From NCBI RefSeq assembly GCF_014647875.1, contig NZ_BMQA01000048.1:1-49436 (forward strand): DNA of 49,436 nucleotides, written 5' to 3'. Below the pieces are notes generated by a model. That model saw nothing but the letters and a program-made list of their open reading frames with translations. It searched no databases and was not told the DNA's origin. Position 1 is the first letter of the stretch. Each line of letters opens with the position of its first letter. This stretch comes from Streptomyces brasiliensis (GTDB taxonomy: Bacteria; Actinomycetota; Actinomycetes; Streptomycetales; Streptomycetaceae). The position numbers and the translations under genes are program-made. Below, piece by piece: positions 17,372 through 25,928 of this stretch.

Positions 17372-17948
17372 CCCGTTCCCCACCGCGCTCAAGATCCTGG
17401 TGGCCGGCGGGTTCGGCGTCGGCAAGACGACCTTCGTGGGCGCGGTCAGCGAGATCGCGCCGCTCAGCACGGAGGAGTTGCTCACCACGGTCAGCGCCGC
17501 CACCGACGACCTCGACGGCATCGAGAACAAGGTCGAGACGACGGTGGCGATGGACTTCGGCCGCATCACCCTGGACCCGCAGCACGTGCTGTATCTCTTC
17601 GGCACGCCCGGTCAGGAGCGGTTCTGGTTCATGTGGGACGAGCTGTCCGAGGGTGCGCTGGGCGCTGTCGTCCTCGCCGACACCCGCCGGCTCGAGGACT
17701 GCTTCGCGGCGGTCGACTTCTTCGAGGAACGCGGGCTCGGTTTCATCGTCGCCATCAACGAGTTCGACGGATCCTACCGCTACGACCCCGAGGAAGTGCG
17801 CGCCGCCATAGACCTCGACCCCGCCGTTCCCGTTGTCCGTTGCGACGCACGTATCTCCAGTTCCGGTGTCCAGACCTTGCTGACCCTCGTACGCCATCTG
17901 ATCGCCCACGCCCCGGCACCCGCGCCGAGCCACGGCGCCCACATGTGA
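17349..17948 (+). CDS. cvnD: conservon GTPase CvnD (MglA-like)
   Basis: This is a 199-residue small GTPase of the bacterial Ras-like MglA group. The P-loop is GGFGVGKTTFVG, the DxxG equivalent is LFGTPGQERF, and AINEFDG takes the place of NKxD, with asparagine kept but the pattern divergent. RCDARISS is the G5 region. It would cycle between GTP and GDP states controlled by CvnB/CvnC. The ATG at 17349 lies inside cvnC. The preceding gene supplies translation coupling rather than a clear ribosome-binding site. Confidence 0.93.
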   Translation: MDYDDSSDPFPTALKILVAGGFGVGKTTFVGAVSEIAPLSTEELLTTVSAATDDLDGIENKVETTVAMDFGRITLDPQHVLYLFGTPGQERFWFMWDELSEGALGAVVLADTRRLEDCFAAVDFFEERGLGFIVAINEFDGSYRYDPEEVRAAIDLDPAVPVVRCDARISSSGVQTLLTLVRHLIAHAPAPAPSHGAHM

Positions 17949-17960
17949 CGGAGCCCGGCC

Positions 17961-18536
17961 TTGAGTTACGAACCGCCACGGCCGGCCAGGGGGCTGCTGG
18001 TCACCCCCGAGGACAAGGAGGCGCCCGCCCGCGTCCGACGGCTGCGCCGGCTGGGCCTGGGGGAGCACCCCGATCCCTCGCTGGACGCCTTCGCGCACCA
18101 TCTCGCCGGGATCACCGGCACGCCGTACGCCATGGTCAACTTCATCGGCGAGGAACGGCAGTTCTTCGCGGGCCTGCGCACACCAGGCGCCGGGCCAGCC
18201 GTGCAGGAGAACGGCGGCGGGCCCGAGGTCGGCCGGTTCCTGCCGCGCAGCCATGGGTTCTGCCCCCATCTGGTGGCCCGCCGCAAGGCGCTGGTCCTGG
18301 ACGACGTGCACGACTACCCGCGATTCGCGGGCAACCCAGTGGTGGACGAGTACGGCATCCGCTCCTACCTCGGCGCCCCGCTCATCGACAGCACGGGCAT
18401 GGTGCTGGGCACGGTGTGCGTGGCCGACCTGGAGCCCCGGCCGTGGGGGACGACCGGCCTGGAGACCATCAAGTCGGCGGCCGCCGATCTCGCCGTACGA
18501 CTCGAGCGGCGGGAGCACGACGGGCTGCCGCTCTGA
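17961..18536 (+). CDS. GAF-domain protein of the conservon
   Basis: This 191-residue protein starts at a TTG with GGAG seven bases upstream and is 12 bp from cvnD, so it belongs to the same operon. Residues about 35-180 make a GAF domain: LDAFAHHLAGITGTPYAMVN, FIGEERQFFAGLR, SHGFCPHLVAR, LVLDDVHDYPRFAGNPVV, and IRSYLGAPLIDSTGMVLGTVCV. The pattern is that of soluble GAF proteins that bind small molecules or redox cofactors. The C-x-H pair in GFCPH is a possible metal or haem contact (inference). It may feed a signal into the CvnA-D switch. Confidence 0.85.
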   Translation: MSYEPPRPARGLLVTPEDKEAPARVRRLRRLGLGEHPDPSLDAFAHHLAGITGTPYAMVNFIGEERQFFAGLRTPGAGPAVQENGGGPEVGRFLPRSHGFCPHLVARRKALVLDDVHDYPRFAGNPVVDEYGIRSYLGAPLIDSTGMVLGTVCVADLEPRPWGTTGLETIKSAAADLAVRLERREHDGLPL

Positions 18537-18715
18537 GCCGTTCCGCCGAGCGCACCAGTGGGGGCGTGAAGCAAAGCTGAGGCGGCGGTTAAGAAATCCT
18601 CGATGGACCGCGCCTCGCGCGTACGGCAGATTGCAGGGAGATTCCACCCCTCTTCCCCGGTGCGGGCTCCTTCGGCGTGCCCGGAACCGGGACCTCACCC
18701 ACAGGAGCCGTAGCG

Positions 18716-19744
18716 TTGAAGGCGCTGGTCAAGGAGAAGGCGGAGCCCGGGCTTTGGCTCGCGGACGTCCCGGAGCCGGTGATCGGCCCGGGCGACGTAC
18801 TGATCAAGGTCCTGCGGACCGGGATCTGCGGTACCGACCTGCACATCCGGTCCTGGGACGGCTGGGCGCAGCAGGCGATCCGCACCCCGCTCGTGGTCGG
18901 GCACGAGTTCGTCGGCGAGGTCGTCGAGACCGGCCGCGACGTCACCGACATCAAGTCCGGCGACCGCGTCAGCGGCGAGGGCCATCTGGTGTGCGGCAAG
19001 TGCCGCAACTGCCTCGCCGGGCGCCGCCACTTGTGCCGGGCCACGGTCGGGCTCGGTGTGGGCCGCGACGGCGCGTTCGCCGAGTACGTCGCGCTGCCCG
19101 CCGGCAACGTCTGGGTGCACCGGGTGCCCGTGGACCTCGATGTCGCCGCGATCTTCGACCCGTTCGGCAACGCCGTGCACACCGCGCTGTCCTTTCCGCT
19201 GGTCGGCGAGGACGTCCTGATCACCGGCGCGGGACCGATCGGGCTGATGGCCGCGGCCGTGGCCCGGCACGCAGGCGCCCGCAACGTCGTGATCACCGAC
19301 GTGAGCGAGGAGCGCCTGGAGCTGGCCCGCAAGATCGGTGTGAGCCTCGCGCTGAACGTCTCCACCGCCACCATCGCCGACGGTCAGCGCGAACTCGGCC
19401 TGCGCGAGGGCTTCGACATCGGCCTGGAGATGTCCGGCCGGCCCGAAGCCATGCGCGACATGATCGCCAACATGACGCACGGTGGCCGTATCGCCATGCT
19501 CGGCCTGCCGGCGCAGGAGTTCCCGGTCGACTGGGCCCGGATCGTCACCTCGATGATCACGATCAAGGGCATCTACGGCCGTGAGATGTTCGAGACCTGG
19601 TACGCGATGTCGGTCCTCCTGGAGGGCGGCCTCGACCTCGCACCCGTGATCACCGGCCGCTACGGCTACCGCGACTTCGAGGCGGCGTTCGCCGACGCGG
19701 CGAGCGGCCGCGGCGGCAAGGTCATCCTCGACTGGACCGCGTAA
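18716..19744 (+). CDS. tdh: L-threonine 3-dehydrogenase
   Basis: This 342-residue zinc alcohol-dehydrogenase-fold enzyme oxidises threonine to 2-amino-3-ketobutyrate with NAD+. GICGTDLHI carries the catalytic zinc cysteine, VVGHEFVGEV the histidine/glutamate, CGKCRNCLAGRRHLC the four cysteines of the structural zinc, and TGAGPIGLMA the NAD site. The start is a TTG at 18716 (MKALVKEK) with AGGAG eight bases upstream. kbl follows 29 bp later, and the two form the classical threonine-to-glycine-plus-acetyl-CoA operon. No leader attenuator is visible. Confidence 0.95.
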   Translation: MKALVKEKAEPGLWLADVPEPVIGPGDVLIKVLRTGICGTDLHIRSWDGWAQQAIRTPLVVGHEFVGEVVETGRDVTDIKSGDRVSGEGHLVCGKCRNCLAGRRHLCRATVGLGVGRDGAFAEYVALPAGNVWVHRVPVDLDVAAIFDPFGNAVHTALSFPLVGEDVLITGAGPIGLMAAAVARHAGARNVVITDVSEERLELARKIGVSLALNVSTATIADGQRELGLREGFDIGLEMSGRPEAMRDMIANMTHGGRIAMLGLPAQEFPVDWARIVTSMITIKGIYGREMFETWYAMSVLLEGGLDLAPVITGRYGYRDFEAAFADAASGRGGKVILDWTA

Positions 19745-19773
19745 GTCACCCGCTTTTCCAAGGAGTTTCTGTC

Positions 19774-20967
19774 ATGTTCGACTCCGTGCGCGACGACCTG
19801 CGCGCCACCCTCGACGAGATCCGTGCCGCCGGTCTGCACAAGCCCGAGCGCGTCATCGGCACCCCGCAGTCCGCGACCGTGAACGTCACCGCCGGCGGCC
19901 GCCCCGGTGAGGTCCTCAACTTCTGCGCCAACAACTACCTCGGCCTCGCCGATCACCCCGACGTGATCGCCGCCGCGCACGAGGCCCTGGACCGCTGGGG
20001 CTACGGCATGGCGTCCGTGCGCTTCATCTGCGGAACGCAGGAGGTGCACAAGGAGCTGGAGGCGCGGCTGTCCGCGTTCCTCGGCCAGGAGGACACGATC
20101 CTCTACTCCTCCTGCTTCGACGCCAACGGCGGAGTCTTCGAGACCCTGCTCGGCGAGGAGGACGCGGTGATCTCCGACGCGCTCAACCACGCGTCGATCA
20201 TCGACGGCATCCGGCTGTCCAAGGCCCGCCGCTTCCGCTACGCCAACCGCGACCTGGCGGACCTGGAGCGGCAGTTGAAGGAGGCGCAGTCCGCGCGGCG
20301 CCGGCTGATCGTCACCGACGGCGTTTTCTCCATGGACGGCTACGTGGCTCCGCTCGCCGAGATCTGCGACCTCGCCGACCGGTACGACGCGATGGTCATG
20401 GTCGACGACTCGCACGCCGTCGGCTTCGTCGGCCCCACCGGTCGCGGCACCCCCGAACTGCACGGCGTCATGGACCGCGTCGACATCATCACCGGCACCC
20501 TGGGCAAGGCCCTCGGCGGTGCCTCCGGCGGCTACGTGGCCGCCCGCGCCGAGATCGTCGCCCTGCTGCGCCAGCGCTCGCGGCCGTACCTCTTCTCCAA
20601 CACGCTGGCCCCGGTGATCGCGGCCGCGTCGCTGAAGGTCCTCGACCTGCTGGAGTCGGCGGACGACCTGCGGGTCCGGCTCGGCGAGAACACCGCGCTG
20701 TTCCGCCGCCGCATGACCGAGGAGGGCTTCGACATCCTCCCCGGCGACCACGCCATCGCGCCGGTGATGATCGGTGACGCGGCGCGGGCGGGCCGGATGG
20801 CGGAGCTGCTGCTGGAGCGCGGCGTGTACGTGATCGGGTTCTCGTACCCGGTGGTGCCGCAGGGGCAGGCCCGGATCCGGGTCCAGCTGTCGGCCGCGCA
20901 CTCCACCGAGGACGTGAACCGCGCGGTGGACGCGTTCGTCGCGGCCCGGGCCGAGCTGGACGCCTGA
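19774..20967 (+). CDS. kbl: glycine C-acetyltransferase (2-amino-3-ketobutyrate CoA ligase)
   Basis: The 397-residue PLP enzyme cleaves 2-amino-3-ketobutyrate with CoA to glycine and acetyl-CoA, completing the Tdh reaction. NFCANNYLGLADHPDV, DDSHAVGFVGPTGRG and GTLGKALGGASGGY (PLP lysine) are diagnostic of the alpha-oxoamine synthase family, and the length is standard. AAGGAG precedes the ATG at about nine bases. The spacing of 29 bp to tdh indicates cotranscription. Confidence 0.95.
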   Translation: MFDSVRDDLRATLDEIRAAGLHKPERVIGTPQSATVNVTAGGRPGEVLNFCANNYLGLADHPDVIAAAHEALDRWGYGMASVRFICGTQEVHKELEARLSAFLGQEDTILYSSCFDANGGVFETLLGEEDAVISDALNHASIIDGIRLSKARRFRYANRDLADLERQLKEAQSARRRLIVTDGVFSMDGYVAPLAEICDLADRYDAMVMVDDSHAVGFVGPTGRGTPELHGVMDRVDIITGTLGKALGGASGGYVAARAEIVALLRQRSRPYLFSNTLAPVIAAASLKVLDLLESADDLRVRLGENTALFRRRMTEEGFDILPGDHAIAPVMIGDAARAGRMAELLLERGVYVIGFSYPVVPQGQARIRVQLSAAHSTEDVNRAVDAFVAARAELDA

Positions 20968-21021
20968 GCAATCCGGAGGACCGGGACCGAGCAGTCCGGA
21001 CATCTTGCGATAATCGTCCGC

Positions 21022-21924
21022 ATGATCGAAGCGCGGCGGCTCCACATCCTCCGTGCGGTGGCCGACCACCGTACGGTGACGGCGGCTGCCGCCGCGCTGT
21101 ACCTCACGCCCTCGGCGGTCTCCCAGCAGTTGACGGCTCTGGAGCAGGAGACCGGCCACCGGCTGGTCGAGCGGAGCGCGAAGGGCGTACGGCTCACTCC
21201 GGCCGGCGAGATCCTGCTCGGCCATACCAACGCCGTCCTCGCCCAGCTCGAGCGGGCCGAGGCGGAGCTGGCCGCCTACAGTTCGGGCGCGGCCGGCACG
21301 GTCACCGTCGCGGCCTTCGCGACCGGCATCGCCGAGGTCGTCGCCCCGGCGGTGGCCCGGCTCGCCGAGTCGGCGCCCGGTATCCGGATCCGCGTCCAGG
21401 ACGCCGAGGGCGATGCCAGCCTGCCCATGGTCCTGGATCGTCAGGTGGACGTCGCGGTCGCCGTCGAGTACCGCGGCGCGCCCCCCGCCGACGACCCGCG
21501 CCTCACCCATGTCCCGCTCTACGCCGAGCCGTTCGACGCGGTGGTCCCGGTGACCCATCGGCTGGCCGACGCCAACGAGGTCCCGCTGGCGGAGCTGGCC
21601 AAGGACGTGTGGATCGGCCCCTACCCGGGCAACCCCTGCCACGACGTGGTCGTCCTGGCCTGCGAGAGCGCCGGGTTCCAGCCCCTCCTGGAACACTCCT
21701 CGGACGACTTCCGCGCCGTCGTCGCCCTCGCCTCGGCCGACGCCGGAGTGGCCCTCGTCCCCCGCTCGGCCCTGCGCGGCATGGACCTCACGGGCGTGGT
21801 CGTCCACCCTGTGGACGGCGTGGCCCCGACCCGCAGGGTCTTCGCGGCGGTGCGACGGGGAGCGGAGAACCATCCCCTGATCCGCCCGGTGCTGGACGCG
21901 CTGGGCGAGGCCGCCCGGGCTTGA
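21022..21924 (+). CDS. LysR-family transcriptional regulator
   Basis: The 300-residue product begins with a winged helix-turn-helix (MIEARRLHILRAVADHRTVT, then AAAALYLTPSAVSQQLTALE), followed by the LysR substrate-binding domain starting about residue 90 (GTVTVAAFATGIAEVVAPAV). It is 54 bp after kbl in the same direction, so it may regulate threonine use or neighbouring genes. Two TCCGGA hexamers, 23 bp apart (20972-20977 and 20995-21000), lie in its leader. The ligand is unknown. Confidence 0.9.
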   Translation: MIEARRLHILRAVADHRTVTAAAAALYLTPSAVSQQLTALEQETGHRLVERSAKGVRLTPAGEILLGHTNAVLAQLERAEAELAAYSSGAAGTVTVAAFATGIAEVVAPAVARLAESAPGIRIRVQDAEGDASLPMVLDRQVDVAVAVEYRGAPPADDPRLTHVPLYAEPFDAVVPVTHRLADANEVPLAELAKDVWIGPYPGNPCHDVVVLACESAGFQPLLEHSSDDFRAVVALASADAGVALVPRSALRGMDLTGVVVHPVDGVAPTRRVFAAVRRGAENHPLIRPVLDALGEAARA

Positions 21925-21941
21925 GCCCTTCGTAACACGCC

Positions 21942-21978
21942 TGTCTCATATCAGGGACAACGTCCCGGATATGAGACA
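21942..21978. promoter_or_regulatory. nested palindrome over the XRE-cupin start
   Basis: An 11-bp arm, TGTCTCATATC (21942-21952), is repeated inverted as GATATGAGACA (21968-21978), and inside it GGGAC/GTCCC (21954-21958 and 21962-21966) share the same centre at 21960. The right arm contains the ATG at 21971. With 16 of 18 arm positions paired, this looks like an operator that would block the XRE-cupin gene when bound; the gene's own product is the obvious candidate. An RNA hairpin over the start codon is the alternative. Confidence 0.6.
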
Positions 21979-22549
21979 CGACCGGGAAGCCCCGGAGCCT
22001 GTCGATGTCCGGCTCGGCACCCGCCTCGCGGAACTCCGGGCCGAACACGGCTGGTCGTTGGGCGAGTTGGCGGAACGCAGCGGAGTGAGCAGGTCGACCC
22101 TGTCCCGGGCCGAACGGGCCGAGGTCAGCCCCACGGCCGCGCTGCTGGGCCGCATGTGCACCGTGTACGGACGCACCATGTCCCAGCTGCTCAGCGAGGT
22201 GGAGTCCGCGCCCGCACCGCTGGTGCGCAGCGCCGAGCAGCCGGTGTGGGAGGACCGCGCCTCCGGATTCGTACGACGGTCGGTGTCGGCCCCGCATCCG
22301 GGCCTGCGCGGCGAACTCGTAGAGAGACGGCTCGCGGCCGGGGCGGACATCTCGTACGACCGCCCGCCCGTGGCCGGCCTCGAACAGCACATCTGGGTGC
22401 TGGAGGGCGCCCTCGAGATGACCGCGCAGGACGTCCGGCACCACCTCGACGACGGCGACTGTCTGCGGTTGCGGGTGTGGGGCCCCACACGGTTCCGGTG
22501 CCCGGGGCCCGAGGACGCGCGCTACGTCCTGGCGGTGGTGCGGCCATGA
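21971..22549 (+). CDS. XRE-family regulator with cupin domain
   Basis: A 192-residue regulator. Residues about 15-70 form the helix-turn-helix (LAELRAEHGWSLGELAERSG, then VSRSTLSRAERAEVSPT). The C-terminal part is a cupin-like sensor (LEQHIWVLEGALEMTAQDV, LDDGDCLRLRVWGPTRFRCPGP). No Shine-Dalgarno sequence is visible, because the start lies within a nested palindrome. The stop overlaps the ATG of the next GNAT gene (ATGA), so the pair is translationally coupled, a common layout in which the regulator controls the acetyltransferase. Confidence 0.88.
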   Translation: MRHDREAPEPVDVRLGTRLAELRAEHGWSLGELAERSGVSRSTLSRAERAEVSPTAALLGRMCTVYGRTMSQLLSEVESAPAPLVRSAEQPVWEDRASGFVRRSVSAPHPGLRGELVERRLAAGADISYDRPPVAGLEQHIWVLEGALEMTAQDVRHHLDDGDCLRLRVWGPTRFRCPGPEDARYVLAVVRP

Positions 22550-23076
22550 CGGTGCTGCGGCTGGGCGCCGGTCAAGTCCGGGACAACGCCGGTGAATTGG
22601 GGGAGCTGCTGGCCGACACGGTGGCCGGCGGGGCGTCCGTAGGCTTCCTCGCACCGCTCGCCCGCCCGGACGCCGTCGCCTGGTGGCGGGAGCGGGCGGA
22701 CGCCGTGGCCGCCGGGCGGATCGCCGTCTGGGTGGCGCGGGACGGCGGCGGCCGGGTGACCGGCACGGTGGGCCTGGCCTTCCCGGACAAGCCCAACAGC
22801 CGGCACCGCGCTGAACTCGTCAAGCTCATGGTCCACCGGGACGGCCGGGGACAGGGCCTCGGCCGCAGGCTTCTGACCATCGCCGAGGAGGCGGCGGTCG
22901 CGGCCGGCGTGACCCTGTTGCACCTGGACACCGAGACCGACAGCCCCGCTGAACACCTCTACCGCTCGGCGGGCTGGACCCGGGCCGGAGTCATCCCCGA
23001 CTACGCGGCGAGCCCGGCCGGGGTGCTGCGGCCGACGACGCTCTACTACAAGCAGCTGGATGCCGTGACGTGGTGA
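22546..23076 (+). CDS. GNAT-family N-acetyltransferase
   Basis: This 176-residue acetyltransferase uses acetyl-CoA. The central strand and pantetheine-binding loop are RAELVKLMVHRDGRGQGLGRRLL, with the R-x-x-G-x-G motif RGQGLG. The C-terminal part HLDTETDSPAEHLYRSAGW is typical of motif B. The start is an ATG overlapping the stop of the XRE-cupin gene. The acceptor is unknown; antibiotic, polyamine or amino-acid substrates all fit the family. Confidence 0.9.
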   Translation: MTVLRLGAGQVRDNAGELGELLADTVAGGASVGFLAPLARPDAVAWWRERADAVAAGRIAVWVARDGGGRVTGTVGLAFPDKPNSRHRAELVKLMVHRDGRGQGLGRRLLTIAEEAAVAAGVTLLHLDTETDSPAEHLYRSAGWTRAGVIPDYAASPAGVLRPTTLYYKQLDAVTW

Positions 23077-23143
23077 CTCTCGGATACGAGCGGCCGGGGC
23101 CGTGACCAGGTGACTGTCAGTGGGGCGGGCTACGGTGCCTGTC

Positions 23144-23503
23144 ATGCCGGATGCCGAAGACGTACGCCGTATCGCCCTGTCCCTGCCGGACACGACCGAG
23201 AAGATCGCTTGGAGCATGCCCACGTTCCGGGTGGCCGGGAAGATGTTCGCCACGTTGCCCGAGGACGAGACCTCCATCGCCGTGCGCTGTCCCAAGGAGG
23301 AGCGCGACGAACTGGTGCTGGCGGAGCCGGAGAAGTTCTGGATCGCCGGCCACGAGGCCCAGTTCGCCTGGGTGCGGGCCCGGCTCGCCGCCCTGGAGGA
23401 CGAGGCCGAGCTGCGCGACATCCTCGCCGACTCCTGGCGGCAGGCGGCTCCGCCCCGACTGCTCGACGCCCACCCCGGGTTGGGGCGTCCGGGCGGGGCG
23501 TGA
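23144..23503 (+). CDS. MmcQ/YjbR-family small protein
   Basis: This 119-residue protein has the MmcQ/YjbR pattern: DVRRIALSLPDTTEKIAWSM, TFRVAGKMFATLPEDETSI, VRCPKEERDELVL and KFWIAGHEAQFAWVRARL. The fold resembles a double-wing DNA-binding domain, but its function is unsettled. I start it at the ATG at 23144 (MPDAEDV); an in-frame upstream ATG at 23120 is less likely, since no ribosome-binding site precedes it. It sits between the GNAT gene and an MFS gene without close coupling. Confidence 0.8.
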   Translation: MPDAEDVRRIALSLPDTTEKIAWSMPTFRVAGKMFATLPEDETSIAVRCPKEERDELVLAEPEKFWIAGHEAQFAWVRARLAALEDEAELRDILADSWRQAAPPRLLDAHPGLGRPGGA

Positions 23504-23577
23504 AAATTCGGGGGCGGGGCGCGCGCGTCGTGGCATGATCCGACGGCGGAACCGGCAGGGGAGGGGAGCGGGCGGGG

Positions 23578-24852
23578 ATGACCGGGACATCGGCACGGCA
23601 CGACATCGTTGCCAGGGTTCGGTACGGCGGGCAGGGCGGGACTCCGGCCGTCTGGTCGCGGGACTTCGCGCTGTTCTTCGTGGCGCGGGCCGCCGCCCGG
23701 CTCGGGGACACCATGCTGCCCGTGGCGCTCGCCGCCGGACTCCTCCAACACGGGTACGGCGCGGGCGCGGTGGGCCTCGCCATGGCCTCGACGGCCGCCT
23801 CCTTCGCCGGTCTGGTCGTCTTCGGCGGGGTCATCGCCGACCGGTTCAGCACCCGCAGGCTGATGATCGGCGCCGACCTGGTCCGGCTCGTCACCCAGTC
23901 CCTCGCCGCCGCGCTGTTCTTCGCCGGGCACGTGGTCCTCTGGCAGATCTGTGTCATCGGCGTCGTCAACGGCGTGGCGGGCGCGGTCTTCCAGCCCGGC
24001 GTGGCGAGCACCGTGCCGCGGCTCGCCTCCGACATCCAGGGCGCGAACGGCGCGATACGCATCGCCGAGTCAGCCGCCCAGCTCGCCGGCCCTGCCCTCG
24101 CCGGCCTGCTGGTCGGCTTTGCCTCGCCCGGCGGGGTGTTCGCGGGCCACGCGGCCACATACGCGGTGAGCGCCCTGTGCCTTCTCCTCCTCCGCCTGCC
24201 CCCGCTCCCCGAGGGCGCCCGTGCGGCCGGTGCGGGGATGCGCGCCTTCAAGGCCGATCTGGTCGAGGGCTGGCGGGAGTTCAGGGCCCGGACCTGGCTG
24301 TGGGGCGTCATCGCCGTCTGGTGCGTCTACATGATCGCCGTCTGGGGGCCGACGGTCCCGCTGGTGGCCACGGAGGTCGTCCAACAGCACGGGGCGCGCG
24401 CCTACGGTCTGATCAACTCGGCTCTCGGTGCGGGCACCGTCGTCGGCGGTCTGCTCGCCCTGCGGCTGCGTCCCCGCCGTATGCTCCGGGCCGGGGCGAT
24501 CGCCCTCTTCGCCTTCACCGGCTTCCCGGCGACCGTCGGCGCGGGCCTCGGCGTTCCCGCCATGGCGGCCGGAGCCGCCGTCGCCGGGGCCGGGATGTCC
24601 TTCTGGGGTGTGATGTGGGCGACCAGCGTCCAGACCCAGGTCCCGCCCGACGTCCTCAACCGTATCCACGCCTACGACGTGGCCGGCTCCCTCGCGATGA
24701 TGCCGGTCGGCCAGGCCCTCGCCGGCCCGGCGGCCGACACCCTCGGAGCCGGCCATGTGCTGCTGGTGGCCGGGGTGATGAGCATCGTCGTCGCGATCGC
24801 GCTGCTCGCCGTGCCGGCGATACGTGGTCTGGTGCGCGCGGACGCGAGCTGA
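23578..24852 (+). CDS. MFS transporter
   Basis: The 424-residue protein is an integral membrane carrier of the major facilitator superfamily with about eleven or twelve hydrophobic helices. It begins FALFFVARAAARLGDTMLPV, and after the second helix has the loop ADRFSTRRLMIGADLVR, the equivalent of the MFS A-motif. This subgroup includes efflux proteins and enterobactin-exporter-like carriers; the substrate cannot be deduced. A GGAGGGG-rich leader precedes the ATG. It converges on the split transketolase genes with a 122-bp gap. Confidence 0.88.
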   Translation: MTGTSARHDIVARVRYGGQGGTPAVWSRDFALFFVARAAARLGDTMLPVALAAGLLQHGYGAGAVGLAMASTAASFAGLVVFGGVIADRFSTRRLMIGADLVRLVTQSLAAALFFAGHVVLWQICVIGVVNGVAGAVFQPGVASTVPRLASDIQGANGAIRIAESAAQLAGPALAGLLVGFASPGGVFAGHAATYAVSALCLLLLRLPPLPEGARAAGAGMRAFKADLVEGWREFRARTWLWGVIAVWCVYMIAVWGPTVPLVATEVVQQHGARAYGLINSALGAGTVVGGLLALRLRPRRMLRAGAIALFAFTGFPATVGAGLGVPAMAAGAAVAGAGMSFWGVMWATSVQTQVPPDVLNRIHAYDVAGSLAMMPVGQALAGPAADTLGAGHVLLVAGVMSIVVAIALLAVPAIRGLVRADAS

Positions 24853-24974
24853 CGGGGGCCCGAGCCGTTGACGCCGGGGCCGATGAGGTCCGGGCGGACG
24901 AGGCCCACGCCGTTGTGCGCCGGGGTCGATCAGGCTTGGCTCGATCGGGTCCGAGCCGACCGTGCCCGGCTCGA

Positions 24975-25886
24975 TCAGGCCGGGGCCGGCAGCCCGGTGA
25001 ATGCCCCGATCCGCGCGCGCAGGCTCGACGCGTCGAGGCCGTGTGCGGCCACGTGCTGCTCGACGGTGCCGTAGCGCCGCAGCTCACGGCGGCCCACGCC
25101 CAGCCCGAGCACTCGGTGCGGCGCATCGGCCAGTGCGTCGTTGACGACGGCCGTCGACGTCCCGGCGAGATACGGCTCGACCAGGACGACGTCCGTGCCC
25201 GCCGACTCGGTGGCCCGGCGCAGGCCGGCCGTGTCGAAGGGCCGCACGGTCGTCGCGTACAGGACGGTGACGTCGAGGTCCTCCGTGGCGGCGAGCACGG
25301 CGTCCAGCATCGGGCCGACGGCGACGACGACGCCCGAGCGCCCCTCGCGCACGGTGCGCAGGTGCTGCCCGTCGACCGGGCGCCCCTTCCGGTTGGCCTG
25401 CACGGACAGCCGTACGTACACCTTGTCGTCGCCCGCGGCGACCGCGTGCCGCAGCAGCGTCTCGGCCTCGTCCGGATGCCCCGGCACATGGACGGTCCAG
25501 CCGTCGAGGGTGTCGAGCAGCGCCACGTCGCCCGGCGACATGTGCGTGTACCCGCCGGCAGGCCAGTCGAAGGAGGCGGCGGCGCTGACCAGCACCGCGC
25601 CCGCGTTCTGGTGCCCGAGGTCGAGCTTCACCTGCTCGAACGGCCGCTCGACGAGAAAACTCGCGAAGGTGTGCACGACGGGGCGCATCCCGGTCAGCGC
25701 GAGCCCGGCCGCGGCGCCGACCAGCAGCTGCTCGCGGATGCCGACGTTGATCACCCGGTCCGGATGCCGGCGCAGTGCCTCGCCGAAGCCGTCCCTGCCG
25801 ATCTCGGCGAGGACGACCGCGACCCGTGGATCCTCGTCGAGCAGCCGGGTGACGACGGGGGCGAAACGGTCACGCATGGTGTCCAT
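24975..25886 (-). CDS. transketolase C-terminal subunit
   Basis: The 303-residue product equals the central and C-terminal domains of a transketolase. NVGIREQLLVGAAAGLAL carries the catalytic glutamate for the thiamine ring, GGYTHMSPGDVALLDTL belongs to the Pyr domain, and the last 100 residues form the C-terminal domain. The N-terminal ThDP domain is encoded by the upstream gene, so the enzyme is split across two proteins. ATG at 25886 is used; an ATG at 25877 gives a shorter version. With the partner it would transfer two-carbon units, but the acceptor is unknown. Confidence 0.88.
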   Translation of the reverse strand: MDTMRDRFAPVVTRLLDEDPRVAVVLAEIGRDGFGEALRRHPDRVINVGIREQLLVGAAAGLALTGMRPVVHTFASFLVERPFEQVKLDLGHQNAGAVLVSAAASFDWPAGGYTHMSPGDVALLDTLDGWTVHVPGHPDEAETLLRHAVAAGDDKVYVRLSVQANRKGRPVDGQHLRTVREGRSGVVVAVGPMLDAVLAATEDLDVTVLYATTVRPFDTAGLRRATESAGTDVVLVEPYLAGTSTAVVNDALADAPHRVLGLGVGRRELRRYGTVEQHVAAHGLDASSLRARIGAFTGLPAPA

Positions 25887-25928
25887 GGAGCTGGTGCCCT
25901 TCTGCTGGAAGCGGTAAGTGCCGGGATC

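Noticed and set aside
24853..24974. Repeated GATCAGG/GCCGGGGCC pieces between MFS and transketolase genes
   Set aside because: Imperfect and short; no stable terminator hairpin or operator symmetry was convincing.
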